A stretch of DNA of 64,000 bases from Trileptium ribeirensis (lineage: Eukaryota > Nematoda > Enoplea > Enoplida > Thoracostomopsidae): contig JASANE010000018.1 of NCBI GenBank assembly GCA_030248225.1, positions 1 to 64,000 on the forward strand. The letters run 5' to 3'. The position numbers and the translations under genes are program-made. How positions within the stretch are numbered: position 1 is the first letter of the stretch; each line of letters starts with the position of its first letter. This document shows, one piece after another, positions 24,273 to 38,072 of this stretch. The notes under the pieces are model-generated. The model had not been told where the DNA came from. It was given only the letters and a program-made list of their open reading frames with translations, and ran no database searches.

Positions 24273-25146
24273 TGTAGTGAAGCGAGTCCTAATGGGTATA
24301 AAATTCTTAAACTTTGCAATGATGACCCTATGTAATGTAACACTTAAGACCTAGGACTCCACTAACTACACATATATAATAAACACCTAACTTAATGTTA
24401 CTAAGATAAATAGTAGTACGGCAATAAAATAATGAATTACTTGAATTGACAAGGTGGATCCAAATAATAAATTACTATTAATACGCTCGAGCAACTTATG
24501 AGATACAAGGTGGATGCAACGATCAGGCCTAAGCTGTTAAGCTTACCTCAACCTAGTCAATAAATTTTATCAGCGCAACCCTGTGGTCTCAGTAATAAAT
24601 TTTTGGAGTAGCCTTCTGCTCTCAATAACCCACTAGTAAATGGAGCGCCACTACCTAAAATATGGAGCGCCCCGTGTGCTCTCAAAGACCCACTCGTATG
24701 TGGAGCACCCCTGTGCTCTCAACAAATTAATAACGATATGGAGCACCCCCGTGCTCTCAATAGAAAATTGAATAGAATACGTGGAAACAGTGTACAAGTT
24801 AGCTCTCAACCACACTGTACCTAGCTTAAACAGCTGTAAAATAACAAGGTGCCGTATATTACAACAAAATTATACTTACTCTGAGCTCTTTGATTGCAAC
24901 TGAATCTGCGAACTAACTGCCACAGCTAACTCTGCAGTCGAAGGCAGCAACTGCCTCTGCGAACTAAGGCAGCAACTAACTCGCTAATCAAAGCAAATCT
25001 CAGCTTATATACACCCAAAATACAGGCTAGCTGGATCTAGATAGCGGTTATTAATTCTCAGAATTTTTATATAATCGTGCAAGAATTATAAAAATAATTT
25101 CTATAAGCCAACCATGCAACAATAATACCACCAGCGTGGCACTACA
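24273..25146 (-). mobile_element. Putative solo LTR
   Basis: On the minus strand the segment starts TGTAGTGCCACGC and ends TCGCTTCACTACA, i.e. TG...CA with a 7-bp inverted end (TGTAGTG/CACTACA). A TATA box (GTGTATATAAGCTGAG, about 25005-25020) is followed by short repeats containing CTGCCTTAG and GCAGTTAG and by a possible donor (GAGTAAGTAT). Repeated hairpins GGAGCACCC...GTGCTC fill 24610-24770. No internal retroviral-type genes lie on either side and no target duplication is obvious, so this is an LTR-like call of moderate strength. Confidence 0.45.
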
Positions 25147-26575
25147 CCACAGATCAATAATATAAAACTATCGCCCATGATGGGCACCTTGTATCTCAAA
25201 AATAAAAAATTTACAATAATATTCTAATAGTCTATCAGAATATTCTAACAAAATTTTATTTAAAAGCTATTAAAAACCATGGCACGCACTATAAAGCTGG
25301 AATAGAACAAGTTTCAGGACAACAGTGCGTGAAAAATAAAGTGGTGTGTTGAAATGACCGCATCATATTTGTTATTAGCTACAAAAACCGCTTGGCATAT
25401 AGCTTAATGTGCTGTCTTGACTATATATGAGCCATACAACAATTATAATTTAAGACTAAATTTACAGCCGCGTGCGGCACCCTATTGCAACCACAAAAAA
25501 ACTCCAACAAAGTGTGCATGGTACAATGCCAGTCATGGTATATATTTATTCAAAGTAAACATTATAGGTCGCCGAGAGTCACGAGAAAAAAATATATAAT
25601 AGGAGCCACTGTGGCAAGCTAGCATTACAGTGCACATAATATAGGCGTGATTCAGCGCTTTGTTATAGTATATACTTTTTATACGGAATAGACGTTGCAG
25701 CACGCTTGTCCAATGTGTATGAGAAAATAAATATAATTATTGATTTAAAAGTTATGTCAAATTTATTTTTGATATTGAACACTTCCACACTACAAATTTT
25801 TGAAATTTTCACTGCACTATGCAATAATATTGCAAAATAAGATAAATTTCACCACATTTTATTTAGCCAGCAAAGTTATTTTAAAATTAAGAATGAGTAT
25901 TTCATAAAACCATGAAGGGTAGAATTTCTGCGGTTAGATTAATTCACTATACTAGTAACTCTCAAGCGAGGGCGAAATGGAGCGAGCGTGGTCCCACCAA
26001 GTGGTAATTTTGTGAAACACCTTGTGTTTCATGTATATACTATGCTAAAGCTGCTGCTACCCTGAGCCTATTGATAACCCTAAAACCTCGTCGATCCCAA
26101 ACACATCGAAAACAACTGAAAACGCATGAAGTATTCGTGCTAGTATCTAATCCTATGCAGCATGCATAAAAAATGACCATTGTTGATATTGGTCCTGTAC
26201 ACAATGTATATAGAAACTACTGAAGACATGCTATATTCTGGCAATCGCGTTTATTAACTCAAAACCAACTAAACGTCTGAAAAGGTATGAAATATTAGTT
26301 CTGGCTATATATAACTAAATCATCGTATTAAGCGTATCCAAAAGCCTTTATGCAGACCATTTTTGTGCTGTTCAAGCAATGAATAAAACAAATGAAAACT
26401 CACTACATCTTGGAAATCGGGTTCATCGACCATAAACCCCTTCAAACATAATGAAAAAGTATAATATAGCTACGTTATATTATAAGTAGCAAAATCATAG
26501 CGTATCCAGTTCGCTTGATAACCTAATACGCACTCATTGTAATGTGAAAACACGCAATAACATAGCGAAATTTGA
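25147..26575. other. No gene recognised
   Basis: AT-rich sequence with only short frames. Nothing else supportable. Confidence 0.35.
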
Positions 26576-26790
26576 AAAATCGTTATTTCTCAAAAAGGGT
26601 CTGCGAACCATATTCGCGCCCACACCAACCCAGGGAGTGGTCCCACAAAAAATCCTGGTCAGCAAAGTTATAGATATCCATGAGCTGATTCTGTTTGCAC
26701 ATTTTTCGATACAAGGCTTGTACAGCGAGATATGAGCTGCGATAGCTTGTACTTGTGTGGCCAGATTTAGCAAACGGCCCTTAAAACACT
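26576..26790 (-). repeat. Dispersed repeat, copy A
   Basis: Read on the minus strand, the block AAATCTGGCCA, then CAGCTCATATCTCGC, ACAAGC, ATCGAAAAA and GACCACTCCCTGG parallels the plus-strand block at 30600-30775 in the same order and spacing. Both strands are open for 60-100 codons, but the shared words rather than a protein family define it. Likely a transposon fragment of unknown class. Confidence 0.6.
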
Positions 26791-27250
26791 TTTTTGCCAT
26801 TTTGCTTCCGAATATGGGTCTGGAGCTGTTCGTGCTCAACTACAGGACACACCATCATCACTTTTGGTATCGAATAAAAAAATTTATCTAAATCCATCCA
26901 TCTGAAGATGAGTTGTGTGTGACAGAAACAGACAAAAAAAGAAATTATCACGATTTATTCCCTTATCGCCCTCAGTGGAAATGTGGTCGCTTCACTCGCT
27001 CAGTTTCAGTTATATAAAATTTTGCCTCTCGGGTATGAAATTCTATATGGCACCAATTATTAATTCGCGCGCTACTGCTCTGTTATTGTGAAGTGTTTGA
27101 CAGAAAAACGATAATTATGCATATGCAATTAATCACAGTGAAAGCTCAACGATTGTGTCTGGAAGACCATCATGTAAATGATATACAGTCTACTCTAAAT
27201 GCGTTGTCCCGATTACGACTGCAGGTGCAAAATATACCATTGAAAACAAC

Positions 27251-27465
27251 GGCCCATGTGAACTTTAGGGGCCGGACGTTATAACATTAGAAAAAAGAAC
27301 AGCTTAGAGCGGGTTTCTCGGGGGGTGGCTGGCAGCTCGACGACTTAGGCTTAGCACATGGCTCATATAGGGACCTTAGCTTTGGCTAAGACTAGGACTT
27401 AGGTTTACTATATCGAGAACGGCATGGCATGCATAATACTTCGGCCCCTAAAGTTAACATGGGCC
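27251..27465. mobile_element. MITE with 23-bp terminal inverted repeats
   Basis: The left end GGCCCATGTGAACTTTAGGG (continuing GCC) and right end (GGCCCCTAAAGTTAACATGG, continuing GCC) are inverted with 22 of 23 bases matching. The 215-bp element is non-coding. A related single end lies at 3003-3024. A target duplication is not evident. Confidence 0.75.
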
Positions 27466-27772
27466 AAAATTCCAAAATTGTTTATCATTAAATTACATAG
27501 TAATCGGATAGTGAATTTTTAACACTGGAAACTACTTTACGTTTATATTATACCGGTCAATTTTTTGCAGTGATACTGCACTTGTCAATACAACCGTCCC
27601 TTCTGAAACCTGCTATAAATCGCCCGGAGGATGTTGTAACCCACCGAAGCTCCTATGTCATGTATAACACTCGGCCCATTTAATATGTTTCCGGTCCTAA
27701 CTGTAATAAGCTGCGGGTTTATAATGTTACCTTTATGCATGACTAGACAACAGCACATGGTACACAAATGAT

Positions 27773-28110
27773 ACATCGTAGCTCAAGTTAGGTGAAAACC
27801 TTCGCAAAAAACAGCAAAAACGCCGATTTATAGCCAAATTCATAATATATCTAATGTCATCAGTTTCATTTCAGCTTCTGATATATCAGGTTTTCGTTTT
27901 GCGAAAAAACACGACCAAACATTGAAACATGGTTCCCAAATGACACATCGTAGCTCAAGTTAGGTGAAATTCTACGCAAAAAGAACAGCAAGAAACGCCG
28001 ATTTATAGCCAAATTCATAATATATCTAATGTCCTCAGTTTCATTTCAGCTTATAATATATCAGCTTTTCGTTTTGCGAAACAACACTACGAAACATTGA
28101 AACACCTGAT
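27773..28110. repeat. 172-bp tandem duplication
   Basis: ACATCGTAGCTCAAGTTAGG starts at 27773 and again at 27945. The following ~165 bp (AACGCCGATTTATAGCC, TATATCTAATGTC, TTTCGTTTTGCGAAA) is repeated with modest divergence. Two copies; no coding content. Confidence 0.9.
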
Positions 28111-30599
28111 AAAATGTATTTAGTACAAGTTTGTAGGCAAGCTATAAGCATCCTTATTCAGGTAGAAGTGGACATTTATGCATGAAAAACAAGACCACAT
28201 GGAAAGATTGAGATCCGCAAAGCGTGATTCCAAAAAATAAATTTGCTAAAATATTTAATCAACGCATATCTCAAATAAACAATACTGCAATCAAAGGTGA
28301 CAAGTCGAAACGAAGATATCAATCAAAACCGTATACAAAGCAAACGCCTAATTGCAGGTATTTTAAAATTGTGAAAACGTACGAGTGTTAAGTTACAGAT
28401 GAGTTAGTAACCTCCTAACGAGGCTTCTATTGTGAAGCTTCGCCGAAAATGAGTTGAGTAGCATCAATTAAAAATTAACCACTGCACATTGTGAAATCCT
28501 TAGTGTAAACTAATCATTGGCTTTGGTAATGTTAGCCAAAATGAATCATTTTGATAGTTTAGATCAGTTTTAATTGCTCTGAAGAGTTTTTCTATCTCCT
28601 TGGAATTTTATGAATTTATTTGACCTAAAATTCTTGAAAACTACACATTTTCAGTACTAAACTTGACAGCAGTTTTGTAATTGATCAAATTATTATCAGT
28701 CTTAGACTTGTGGTCATATTACTAAAAATGTAGTTTTTAAGGCAAATCAATCATTTGATATTGCCTTACACATTCAGTAAAAAGTTAAATATACAGCTGG
28801 AGTTGGAGTCATTTATAGAATCCTAGGTTTAGTTGGAGTTTAAACGTAAGCCCAAGCCTTATGTAGAATTAGATTCGGGCTTTGGATTAGGCAGAGGGAT
28901 TCCAGAAATGATCCGAATATTGTAAGAAAACGATTCTGAAGACGGGTCACAATGGTAAAACGCAAATAATCTACCTTTAGCGATGTGAATAAGTTGTTGT
29001 CTCTCGGGAATTTTGATATAAATTTCAAGATGCTGTTCTGATGCGGCTGTTTTATAAGTGATGCTGCTGTTCTGATGCTGCTGCTGATGCTGTTGTTTTA
29101 TAACCAATTTAAAATGAATCTAGGAAGAGTTATGGGTGGTCATAAAACACGAAAAATGACGACACGGCACGTTTAACTCTATTTTATTTAACTTACTAGC
29201 GATACCGCATACTTCTGAACGAAATAAAAAATTGTTCCAAATAAACGCAAAAATATTTTAGCTCGGACAATTGCAAATGAACTATTTCGCTATTCGCAAA
29301 TAAAATGTCGAAACCTAAATGACATATATTTCCAAATTCCAGTGTATATGAATTATTGCCAATAAACTATACGTTATAATTGCACTTCCTAAAATCAGCC
29401 GTCTAATACACAGTAAGTGGACGTGGTCATTGTTTTCAGGCTAGGAAAATGCCTTGATATCAATGATAAGAATGATAATGGTAATAAATTTGTAGTGAAG
29501 GACATCTTTGCCAAAAGCATCTTCAAAGCCTTCAATATCGGCTAATCATACAACTATTGTTTTTGCGGCACATCTTATTATTGTCGCTCTTGAGTATATT
29601 ATGTTAGCGATGAACGCATGGCCTAATCTGTGATTTTTCTAAGCTCAGTGTTAAGAAGATAATGTTTCAGATGAGATAAAATAGCTATTTATATTGCATA
29701 AAAAATAATATGTAAATTGACGTCAATTACTTTGTCAACCTTTGAGATCAATAGGAAAGCAGTATCCGAAGTAGTGGTGAATATAAGAATAATTACACTG
29801 AGGTAGGATGTAAAGTATATATCAACTTTGATTAAATATGAGCAGCTAATCGTTTCAGTATATATAGAATGTATAACTTCGTTGTTCATTTGGACAAAAT
29901 TCGTAGTATTTCCCACTTATCGTTGTCTATTGAGTGTACCAACATTGAGAAATTACGCTAATTTTATATCAGATTCACATCTATATAGAAAAGAAGGATA
30001 ACCTATAGTACTATTTTGGAGGAAAAATATAATTTTCTATGCTGTACTATTTACTACTTTTGGTTATGGACAAACTAAAACTATGACGCTAACGATCCAA
30101 CTGAAGTTACAGCATTCATTTATGTGTTATGTCTTCTGGTGGTTAAAATATGGCTTTTATTATACAGCTTCAGGTGCGCAGGCTTTAGTTTTTGAATTTT
30201 CTGCTTTTTAAGTAATTCAGGCCCAATTTTCACGGTAGTTGAGAATAAACTTACCCAGGCGCTTAGTATATATTTTCTTGTCTCAGTTAGCGCATTTTTT
30301 GAAAAAAAACATTTTCACAGTCGTTATGTTGATTCTAATTTTTCTTAAAAACTAGAGTTATACTATATTGTAAATATTACTATTTCTGTTTAATTGGCCG
30401 TTGGTCTATCAAAGAGTTTACATGTGTAATGTATTTCTAGTCGGCATAGCTAAGGTATAAATTAATAATTCCATGAATACTCTTAAGTGGTGAACAAAAT
30501 TATTTCAAGTCGCTAACAACTGAACCTTATCAGCGAATAGATTAGCAACCGCTAAGCTCTCACCCTCTTCCGGGTCAAAATGACAAACATCTGGCTTTT
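28111..30599. other. No gene recognised; CTG-type microsatellite
   Basis: Mostly unassigned. Between 29030 and 29100 there is an imperfect GATGCTGCTGTT repeat. It gives a glutamine-rich minus-strand frame (28859-29107), probably not a gene. Confidence 0.35.
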
Positions 30600-30775
30600 T
30601 ATGGTTCTTCGCTAAAATCTGGCCATACCAGTACCGGTGTTTCGCAGCCCATATCTCGCGCCACAAGCTGCTTATCGAAAAACGGATATTCAGAGTCATC
30701 TCTTCAAATTTGACAACACGATTTTTTTGTTTGACCACTCGCTGCGTGGTGGTCCTGAATATGGTTATTTTAACC
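30600..30775 (+). repeat. Dispersed repeat, copy B (inverted relative to copy A)
   Basis: Contains AAATCTGGCCA, CAGCCCATATCTCGCG, ACAAGC, TATCGAAAAA and GACCACTCGCTGC in the same order as the minus strand of 26576-26790. Divergence is substantial, so both copies are old. Confidence 0.6.
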
Positions 30776-30889
30776 TTTGCAAGGAATATCCAATTTTCAA
30801 ACTTCGGCAAGCTATTGTTTGTTTTTACCTCACAGCGAAGGTCTATTTGATTATCCAGCACACTAGGTTTAATATCTAGATTTCAATTT

Positions 30890-31750
30890 GACTATGTCAT
30901 CTCATTTAATAGCATTCCAAGGGTTTTTACATTCGACGAGCCCAATTAGCATTTTCCAAAATGTGCGTTTTGAATTGTTTGGTTATGTATTGCATATAGG
31001 GCGTTAAGAATGGTCTATATATAGATTTTTTCTGAAGTCTGAGTACAATAATTTGTTTATGTAAATCTAATCTTGCATATTTTATGCCTTTTGATAGGTT
31101 TTCAATGGGGTTAGAGCAAATGAACCCACTTTTCCACAAAATTGTCTGTCTTCATTTGTTTGGTTACGTATAGCGTACAGGACATCAAGTATGACTTATA
31201 TCATACTGACAAAAGTCTTTCGGCGGGGGGGGGGGAGTGTGGCAGAGGGCACGGGTGCCCCTACATTTCCGCAAAACTTTTTTTACATCTATCTTACTTG
31301 CGTATAATAAACCTGTCCCCCCAATGTTATGGACGGATCGCATCAAAGATCTCGGAGCGTCAGCATGCATGAGATTACCTCAGGCTTGGTATAGGCCATT
31401 GGGGGTAGCTCCTCCATGTACTTCTCATGCGGCACGTATGGTCTATATATTTTTTCGGCGCGCTAAACACGACGGTTCGATTATCTCATTTAATGCCTTT
31501 TTAGATTTTTAAATAGGTCACAGTCTATGAACCCGACTTTCAGAATATAGTCTGTCTTCAGTTGTTTGGTTATGTATTACGTACATGCCGACAACAAGGG
31601 GCTATATATGTTTTGGTACGGTGGATACTGTGGTTTGGTTATCAAGAGACCATAATAAATATTTCACACATTGTCAGTTGTTTTCGGTGGGTTTAGAGTC
31701 GACCAGATTTTTAGGTTTCTCAATGGGTTCTGGGTTTCAAAGGTTTTACG
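30890..31750 (+). repeat. Degenerate repeated module
   Basis: A module with TTGTTTGGTTATGTATTRC, TGGTCTATATAT and a conserved TCATTTAATGCCTTTT / TATGAACCC part appears around 30972, 31152 and 31557, with variable spacing. A run of 10 G lies near 31224. No protein family recognised; probably repeated fragments of one transposon. Confidence 0.5.
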
Positions 31751-31830
31751 GTAAACACTTTCTGTTACCGGTGAATGCACAAAATTATAACTTAAAAATG
31801 AAATGACGCTCGCTCCGTTTTACCCTCGCA

Positions 31831-34800
31831 TGGGCGATACTAGTATATTTTGTGTGTTTATCTTAGATTTTAGATCAAAATGGGGTTACAAAAGATCCGA
31901 TAAAATCAAAAAGACCCGATAATTCTTGCTCAAATATACTCTTAACTGCAAAAGTGTCAAAATTTATTGCTATAAATATACGGTTAAGGTGCACATTGCG
32001 CGGTAACAATTTGAACTATATTAATGAAATCATTCCGAAAATATAAGATGACGATATCATTTTGCATGGTCTTCTAAATAAGTCATATTGGTTACCGTGC
32101 TGAAATTATTTTAGTGAATATCGCGGTTCTAGTGAATATCGCGTGTGCTGGAAAAAATATACGTTAAATCGGCGCCATCGACGAAGTGCCCCTATAAAGG
32201 AGAAATGTTTGGCCAACATTGCTCCAAAATAAGGGTTTAAAATCAACTTTCTTAATTAGCATGACGAAGCTACAGCAGTGTAGTCATTCCTGATACAACA
32301 TATAATGGTATACACATCAAAAATTTGACGTGGTTCGACACACTCACTAACAAGATACAAACCGAAAGGCTAATATCGGCAGGCCTGTGGTGAGCCTAAG
32401 TGAGGCCTCCTAAACCGTGCCAGTGAACCTACCGACTTATACCTGTGAGGCCCTTAATAATAGCAGTGTAAAATATCCACATATTTTTTGCAGGACTCAA
32501 TTTCAGCACACACAGAGCAAACATTTATTCCCCCAATCAACGAACTATTTCAGCTGCTTAAAATGTTAGAATTGCAAAATTATGTACCTTAACGATTCAT
32601 CCATGGCTAGTAATTTGAACTGCACCAATAACCCAGTTTGGTCTGAAACTGGGGATCGTTGAATAGCTGCTAAATAGCCGATGACATTACACAGATACAT
32701 ATGTTAATTCGTATCTGAAAAAATTGTTAGAATCTAACAGGAAAATGGTACCGTTCCGTGAATACGTTTCCATGTTTACGATGTTTAATAAATCTTTGCC
32801 CATTTACCAGTTAAAGCCAGAAACTAGCTATGTACTTATATATTATAGGATTACACAATTTTCAAAAGTTATAAATTTGCAACATGCATTTAAATAAATT
32901 GTGCTTATATATACAGTTCAGTTAGATCGTGTAAATGCTTCAGTTGTCCACGGTGGGTATGAACATAAATATAATTAAACTAGAAGATGTCAATCATTTT
33001 AGCTTTCTGCCGTAAAAAAGAGATTTTTGATTTCAAATTCCTTTATGTGTGGGGTCCACGGGTGTATAACAAGAGTAGTGATTCGAACCTATTAGGGTTA
33101 AGAGGATGCAATGCTTTGTATTTTTTCTTGCTTCTGAGTTGTAATTTTGATATTGATCATTTCTTAAATTTCTTAACTAATTTTTTTAAATTTCTTAAAT
33201 CATTTCTTAAATTTCTTAAGTGCCTTAAAATTGTGTGTGATCAGTAAACTAAAGTTTTTTGTTGTTTATGGTTTAAGTTTTTGTTTGTTTATTAAACTAA
33301 ATTTGTATAACAATCCTGCAAGTATTCGACACACCAATTATAACTAATTTGGCCAAAACGGAGTGACGTACGGCGTATCCAAACTGAAGAAATAAAGCTG
33401 TTAAAATAATATTTGTTATGAGAATGCGTCACAGTAGGATTCAGTAACACCATTTATAAGTTTCAACTGACTATACATTGATATAGTGTTATATCTATAT
33501 ACTGTATAGACTATATATATATTGATATACTTATGTATTGTATAAACTATATAAAGATATATTGATGTATTTATATTGCTTATGTATTAACATTAGCCAA
33601 GTATCACATTCTTTTAAAATATTGAACAAAAAATTTACTGATATTGAAGCCCACAACAACTCAGTGTGTTTTGATTGGTATGTGATTGCTGTATTAACTT
33701 TTCACGTTCTCTGTTCATTTACGTATCAAGTATCGATGAGCAATTTTTGACCGCCGTCGGTTATCGATCTCCGAACGCTCGGGTGATAGTCACATTTGGT
33801 AACAATTTAGCTGTTTGGGAGCTATTGCTGGAATCCTTAAGGCTCTTCGCAAAGCGAGCGCACAAAAACACCCGTATAATTGTGCCGTATTAGTCAGATT
33901 TAGTTAGAACAACGTATTTTAGCATAATTAGTTGTTGTGTTACAATTAAGGGAATTAAAGAGTTACATATGCAGTATACTAAATTTAGACTATATTTAAA
34001 CTTAAAAGACTAAAGTGGTAAAATTGATATTTTCCGCTATAATTTGTATCATAACATCGTTTAACAGAGAGTTCACCACTTTAAAGCTCATCGCTTGTTC
34101 ACCACGGACTGTTATTTAAATAGAAATACCAAAAATACTTTTTCATATCGCGTTTATGGTGGCTCGCTGCATCCGAAACATTTGTTGTGCTCTATTTTTG
34201 CTTTCGTCAAGTGCTCGGACCACATTTATCGGATTTTGTAAAACATGTCACATAATAAGGCGATACAGTAGTGGGCACAGCGTGGATTTAATGCGCAGTT
34301 TGACAAACGTGAAAATAATGTCATAGCCTGATGGCAGAGAGAAAATGCCAGTAGGCGAGAGCTTATCGCCCTCTCTACCTTTTCCAGAAGAAGAGACCAC
34401 CGTTAAGCGGTGTTCCCAATTTTCCGGTAACGCCGAGCTCTAAAAATTTCGAGTACTTTGGCCTTTTTGCTCGAAAAGCTTAATCGCGGTTTTGTAACAA
34501 GTTATACGCAGGTAGGCACAAATAACGTTATGTATATGAAAAGCACGGAAAACTTTAATATAGAAAATTATTTGGTTGTTTTATGTTGTTATAGCATATT
34601 GGCCATGCTATATTATATTATATGTTATAGAAAGCAAAATATATACTTTTCACCCATAGTGAATGTTAGATATTTCATAAACTGACTGCTAATGTTCGGT
34701 TTAAAGCCGTAAATAGTGTTATATTCATGACAAACATAGATGTTTAAGCAAATAATTACAAAAAATAATACAATGCAAGTATGCATAGTTAAAAATATAG

Positions 34801-36099
34801 AAAGAGACTTTATGAATTTAAAAATAGCAGTTCATTCAAGTGTTGCGGCAATTTTTATGCCCAGGTTAAAAGCACAACTGAGAAATCTGAGTTTAATGAT
34901 AATAATAATAATGTTTACAGCAACATTTCACATTTGCTGATCTAAGCAAGCTAAGAGGTGTTCAGACAAGGCGAGTCTTTAAGTTGCTCTGAACTCAAAA
35001 CAAATAAATCACTACGGATTAAAGGATTTAAGAGAAATCAGTGAGTTGGCTCTAAGTATAACCAAACTAAATCGGGTATATTTTGTGTAAAAGGTAATTA
35101 ATTTGCTTTTGTTTTAGGCTTTAATTTTATAAACCGAGCTATATACCGATACTATTTTGCATTTGACTGGTCAAATTTGATTCTAAACATAGCTGTCTTA
35201 CTACAGTTTACTTTTACAGATTGTTGATGTACATATATGTAGTATCAGAAAGCGTGATACTATTCAAATCAACTTTACTTCATTTGTTGTTTTGACTAAA
35301 GAGAACTGCACATATGGTATTTATATCGCGACGACAATATATCATTTTCTTTCTGTCATAATACACAAAACAGCTGCCGCAGTTTCAGCTTTCAGTTCCG
35401 GTCACAAATAATGCTCATGGGAATTTCCAATCCATGTCGATCAGGCTTAGACTACCGTATTGTGGTGCGCCATCGTACAGAGATTAATTACCGAGCTGTG
35501 TCGTCGACACAGGCAGAGCAGTTTCTGATATTGAAAAAAGTTTTATAAATATGCCCATAGGAAATATCGTTAAAACACTTGGAATTAATTAGCTTTGTCA
35601 TGTTTTTAATAATAAATATGAAAAGTTTTATTTAATCTTACTTCCGTAGAATTGATGCAATGATAGAGTTTGCCCAAAAACATTTTCAAACAGTTTTTTT
35701 GTATTCAGGAAGACGTCGTACTAGTTTCACAAGTTTATTTTTTTAAAAGTTCCCTCACAGTCGTGACATTGTGTTCGGTTTTTGACAGACTGACTGTGTA
35801 TGTACATGTATATTTTACCAAGACAGAATTAACATGTATGTAAATATTCATTTTAACATAAATTACAGCTGGGAACATTTTTTAGTCTCGTACTTTATCT
35901 TCGAATAGCACTGAAAATTCGCCGAACGACTATAATGGAATTTTTGAATTTACAAATTTCTTTAATAGCGTTTAATTTCTTTAATATTCAAATTTTAAAA
36001 ATAAATAATATAAATGAATTTTCAATAGCGTTACTTGACGCTTTTAAATTAGCTGCATAATAAAGCCTGTATTCACAAATGATTTTTTATAATGCATTT
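31831..36099. other. No gene recognised
   Basis: Unassigned AT-rich DNA. 33165-33225 contains four to five copies of ATTTCTTAA (simple repeat). Short frames such as 33675-33893 and 34458-34685 have no recognised homology and lack a coding signature. Confidence 0.35.
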
Positions 36100-36350
36100 T
36101 TGTAACTACATGGACAATATTAATTGTAACACAGCTCATATAGTTAAAGCCGTGGACGAAAATGTTTTAACGCACATTTAGCTCAATTAGCTGTATCACA
36201 AGTCAGTTGTACCACAGCCAGGCGTGCGTCAAGTGATTTGTACGCACGGTTGTGTAATTTAACTCGTTCAAACTCGTGCTAACGCACTCGTCTGAACTCG
36301 TCACAACCGTGCGTACAAATCAATTAATTCGCGATGGCGGTGGTACAACT
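36100..36350 (-). mobile_element. Palindromic MITE, copy 2 (inverted relative to copy 1)
   Basis: The 146-bp palindromic core (36205-36350) plus about 105 bp of flank match 16562-16815 on the opposite strand. Shared landmarks include GTACGCACGGTTGTG, GAGTTCAGACGAGTGCGT and AGCTGTGTTACAAT. Non-coding. Homologous flank beyond the palindrome shows the element is longer than the fold-back core. Confidence 0.8.
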
Positions 36351-36764
36351 ATTACTTGTAAAATGGTATACAGAATTGACAACAAGTAACTGGCTGTCCA
36401 GCCTACATTGTACGACACCAAATAACATCGAGCTGTGTGTTTCATGAGAATATGTGCAGGAGTTGAAATGAGTGAATTGGCTGCTGAAACGTGTGCTATT
36501 AAGATTATTTCCTTCGAAAAAGCGATATGTTCTTCAATTTGACAGATAATGCATTATCAGTATATTTTTTGCTAAGCCTTCGAAGACAAAATTTTAGGGA
36601 TACAATGAAATTGAATCCAAAGCCCTAGGATTTTCCATAAGATACGTTATATTCCAAATTAGGAAATTTAACACAATTCTGTGTTGAATTTTAGTGAAGG
36701 GTTCCTATTGTATTGTATATTCGAATTTATCTATGTAATGGTTCGTAAGCTGGTGTTTATAACG

Positions 36765-36835
36765 TAGCGATGGTCGATTGGCTGTGCCTCCTAATCATAC
36801 CCGTCTGGTTGCGCGTTCGAGCTATTTGATTTGAG
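36765..36835 (+). mobile_element. Possible tRNA-like SINE fragment
   Basis: TGGCTGTGCCTCCTAATC, followed by GGTTGCGCGTTCGAGC, faintly resembles A and B boxes at tRNA spacing. Only the B-box core GTTCGA is good. A chance match is quite possible. Confidence 0.25.
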
Positions 36836-38072
36836 CTAGCTTAGCCAATAAAGCACAATTCTTCGCTGCAAATGGTATAAAATTTTTTCCGGTTTTGTCA
36901 GATAATGTGTAAATAGAATCAATTTTGACTGGATGGGTACAGTTGGGAAATATCATTCGTAGCAATGCAACCAAGTATGCAGATATATTTTCAGGTCTTA
37001 TTCCGCCATGGATCTATTCCTAGTGTAGTATCGCTGATATTCAGCCTTTCTGAAAGGCCATCGGAAACTACATCTATTCTATAAATACTTAGACAAAATT
37101 AGATAAAATTTACTTAAAATATTAAAGCTATATAATAATAGCAGTCTGGTAGATGGTAAGTAACCTATGGAAAATGCGTATTAGGTGTTAACAGTCTGAG
37201 AAAATACATTGATTATTCTTAGTAATCATCAAAGAAACTATGCATATGATAATAGTGTGTCATGTTTTTAACCTGTGGACATTAATTACTGCTGTGACAC
37301 GTTTCTGTTAAGAAAAATATTGCTGGAAACCCGCATAAATCTCAATAAAAGCCTTACTTTTCTACATGTACATTTATTGCACACTTACTTGGTGTTACTG
37401 AAGTATACTGAAATAAAACAATTGATTTACGTTAAAAATACCAGATATATAGTATAAATGTGCTTTGGTAACCGTTCTCTATAGTTTAGAAGAGAAGAGT
37501 ATCGCACTTTCAAATTCTGTGATGTTAATGCATGCTAGATATCACTGGCCCTTTCGGTCAGATGTTCTCATGTTGGGGACCTTGCAGCATATCGAACCCG
37601 TAGATCTTGTAGTTTACGCCCTATGCGCCCTTGCCGGTATACGTAGGACATATCAAGTACCATGTGATTTACAGCCACATGTATCGATTCTTGTTTCGAA
37701 ATTTGGACAACAATTTCTAATCTTAGCACTAAAGTTTTATATCTGATTTTGGTTCGCTAAAGATCAATCCATCTGAAGATCTCTCGAGGTTCGGTATCTG
37801 TCTGTCTGAGTGCCGCGCGATACCTATTCACCTAAGAAAATACAGCTTTGATGTAAAGCACAATCGTGTGTAGTACAAAATCGAACACAAAATAACACGA
37901 AATCTAGGCACTCTATCCTTTGCTACCATTATAATATTCAGTTGACCATCTAGATGCATAAAAAGGAAGGAATGTTTCAAACATTGACAGTGCGAAAATT
38001 AATCCCACAGTTTCTGGACTTACAAATACAAAGTGAACGTTGAAAATTTAAAATTCATCAATTTCGTTTAGG

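Noticed and set aside
28859..29107. Glutamine-rich minus-strand frame
   Set aside because: It is explained by the CTG-type microsatellite at 29030-29100.
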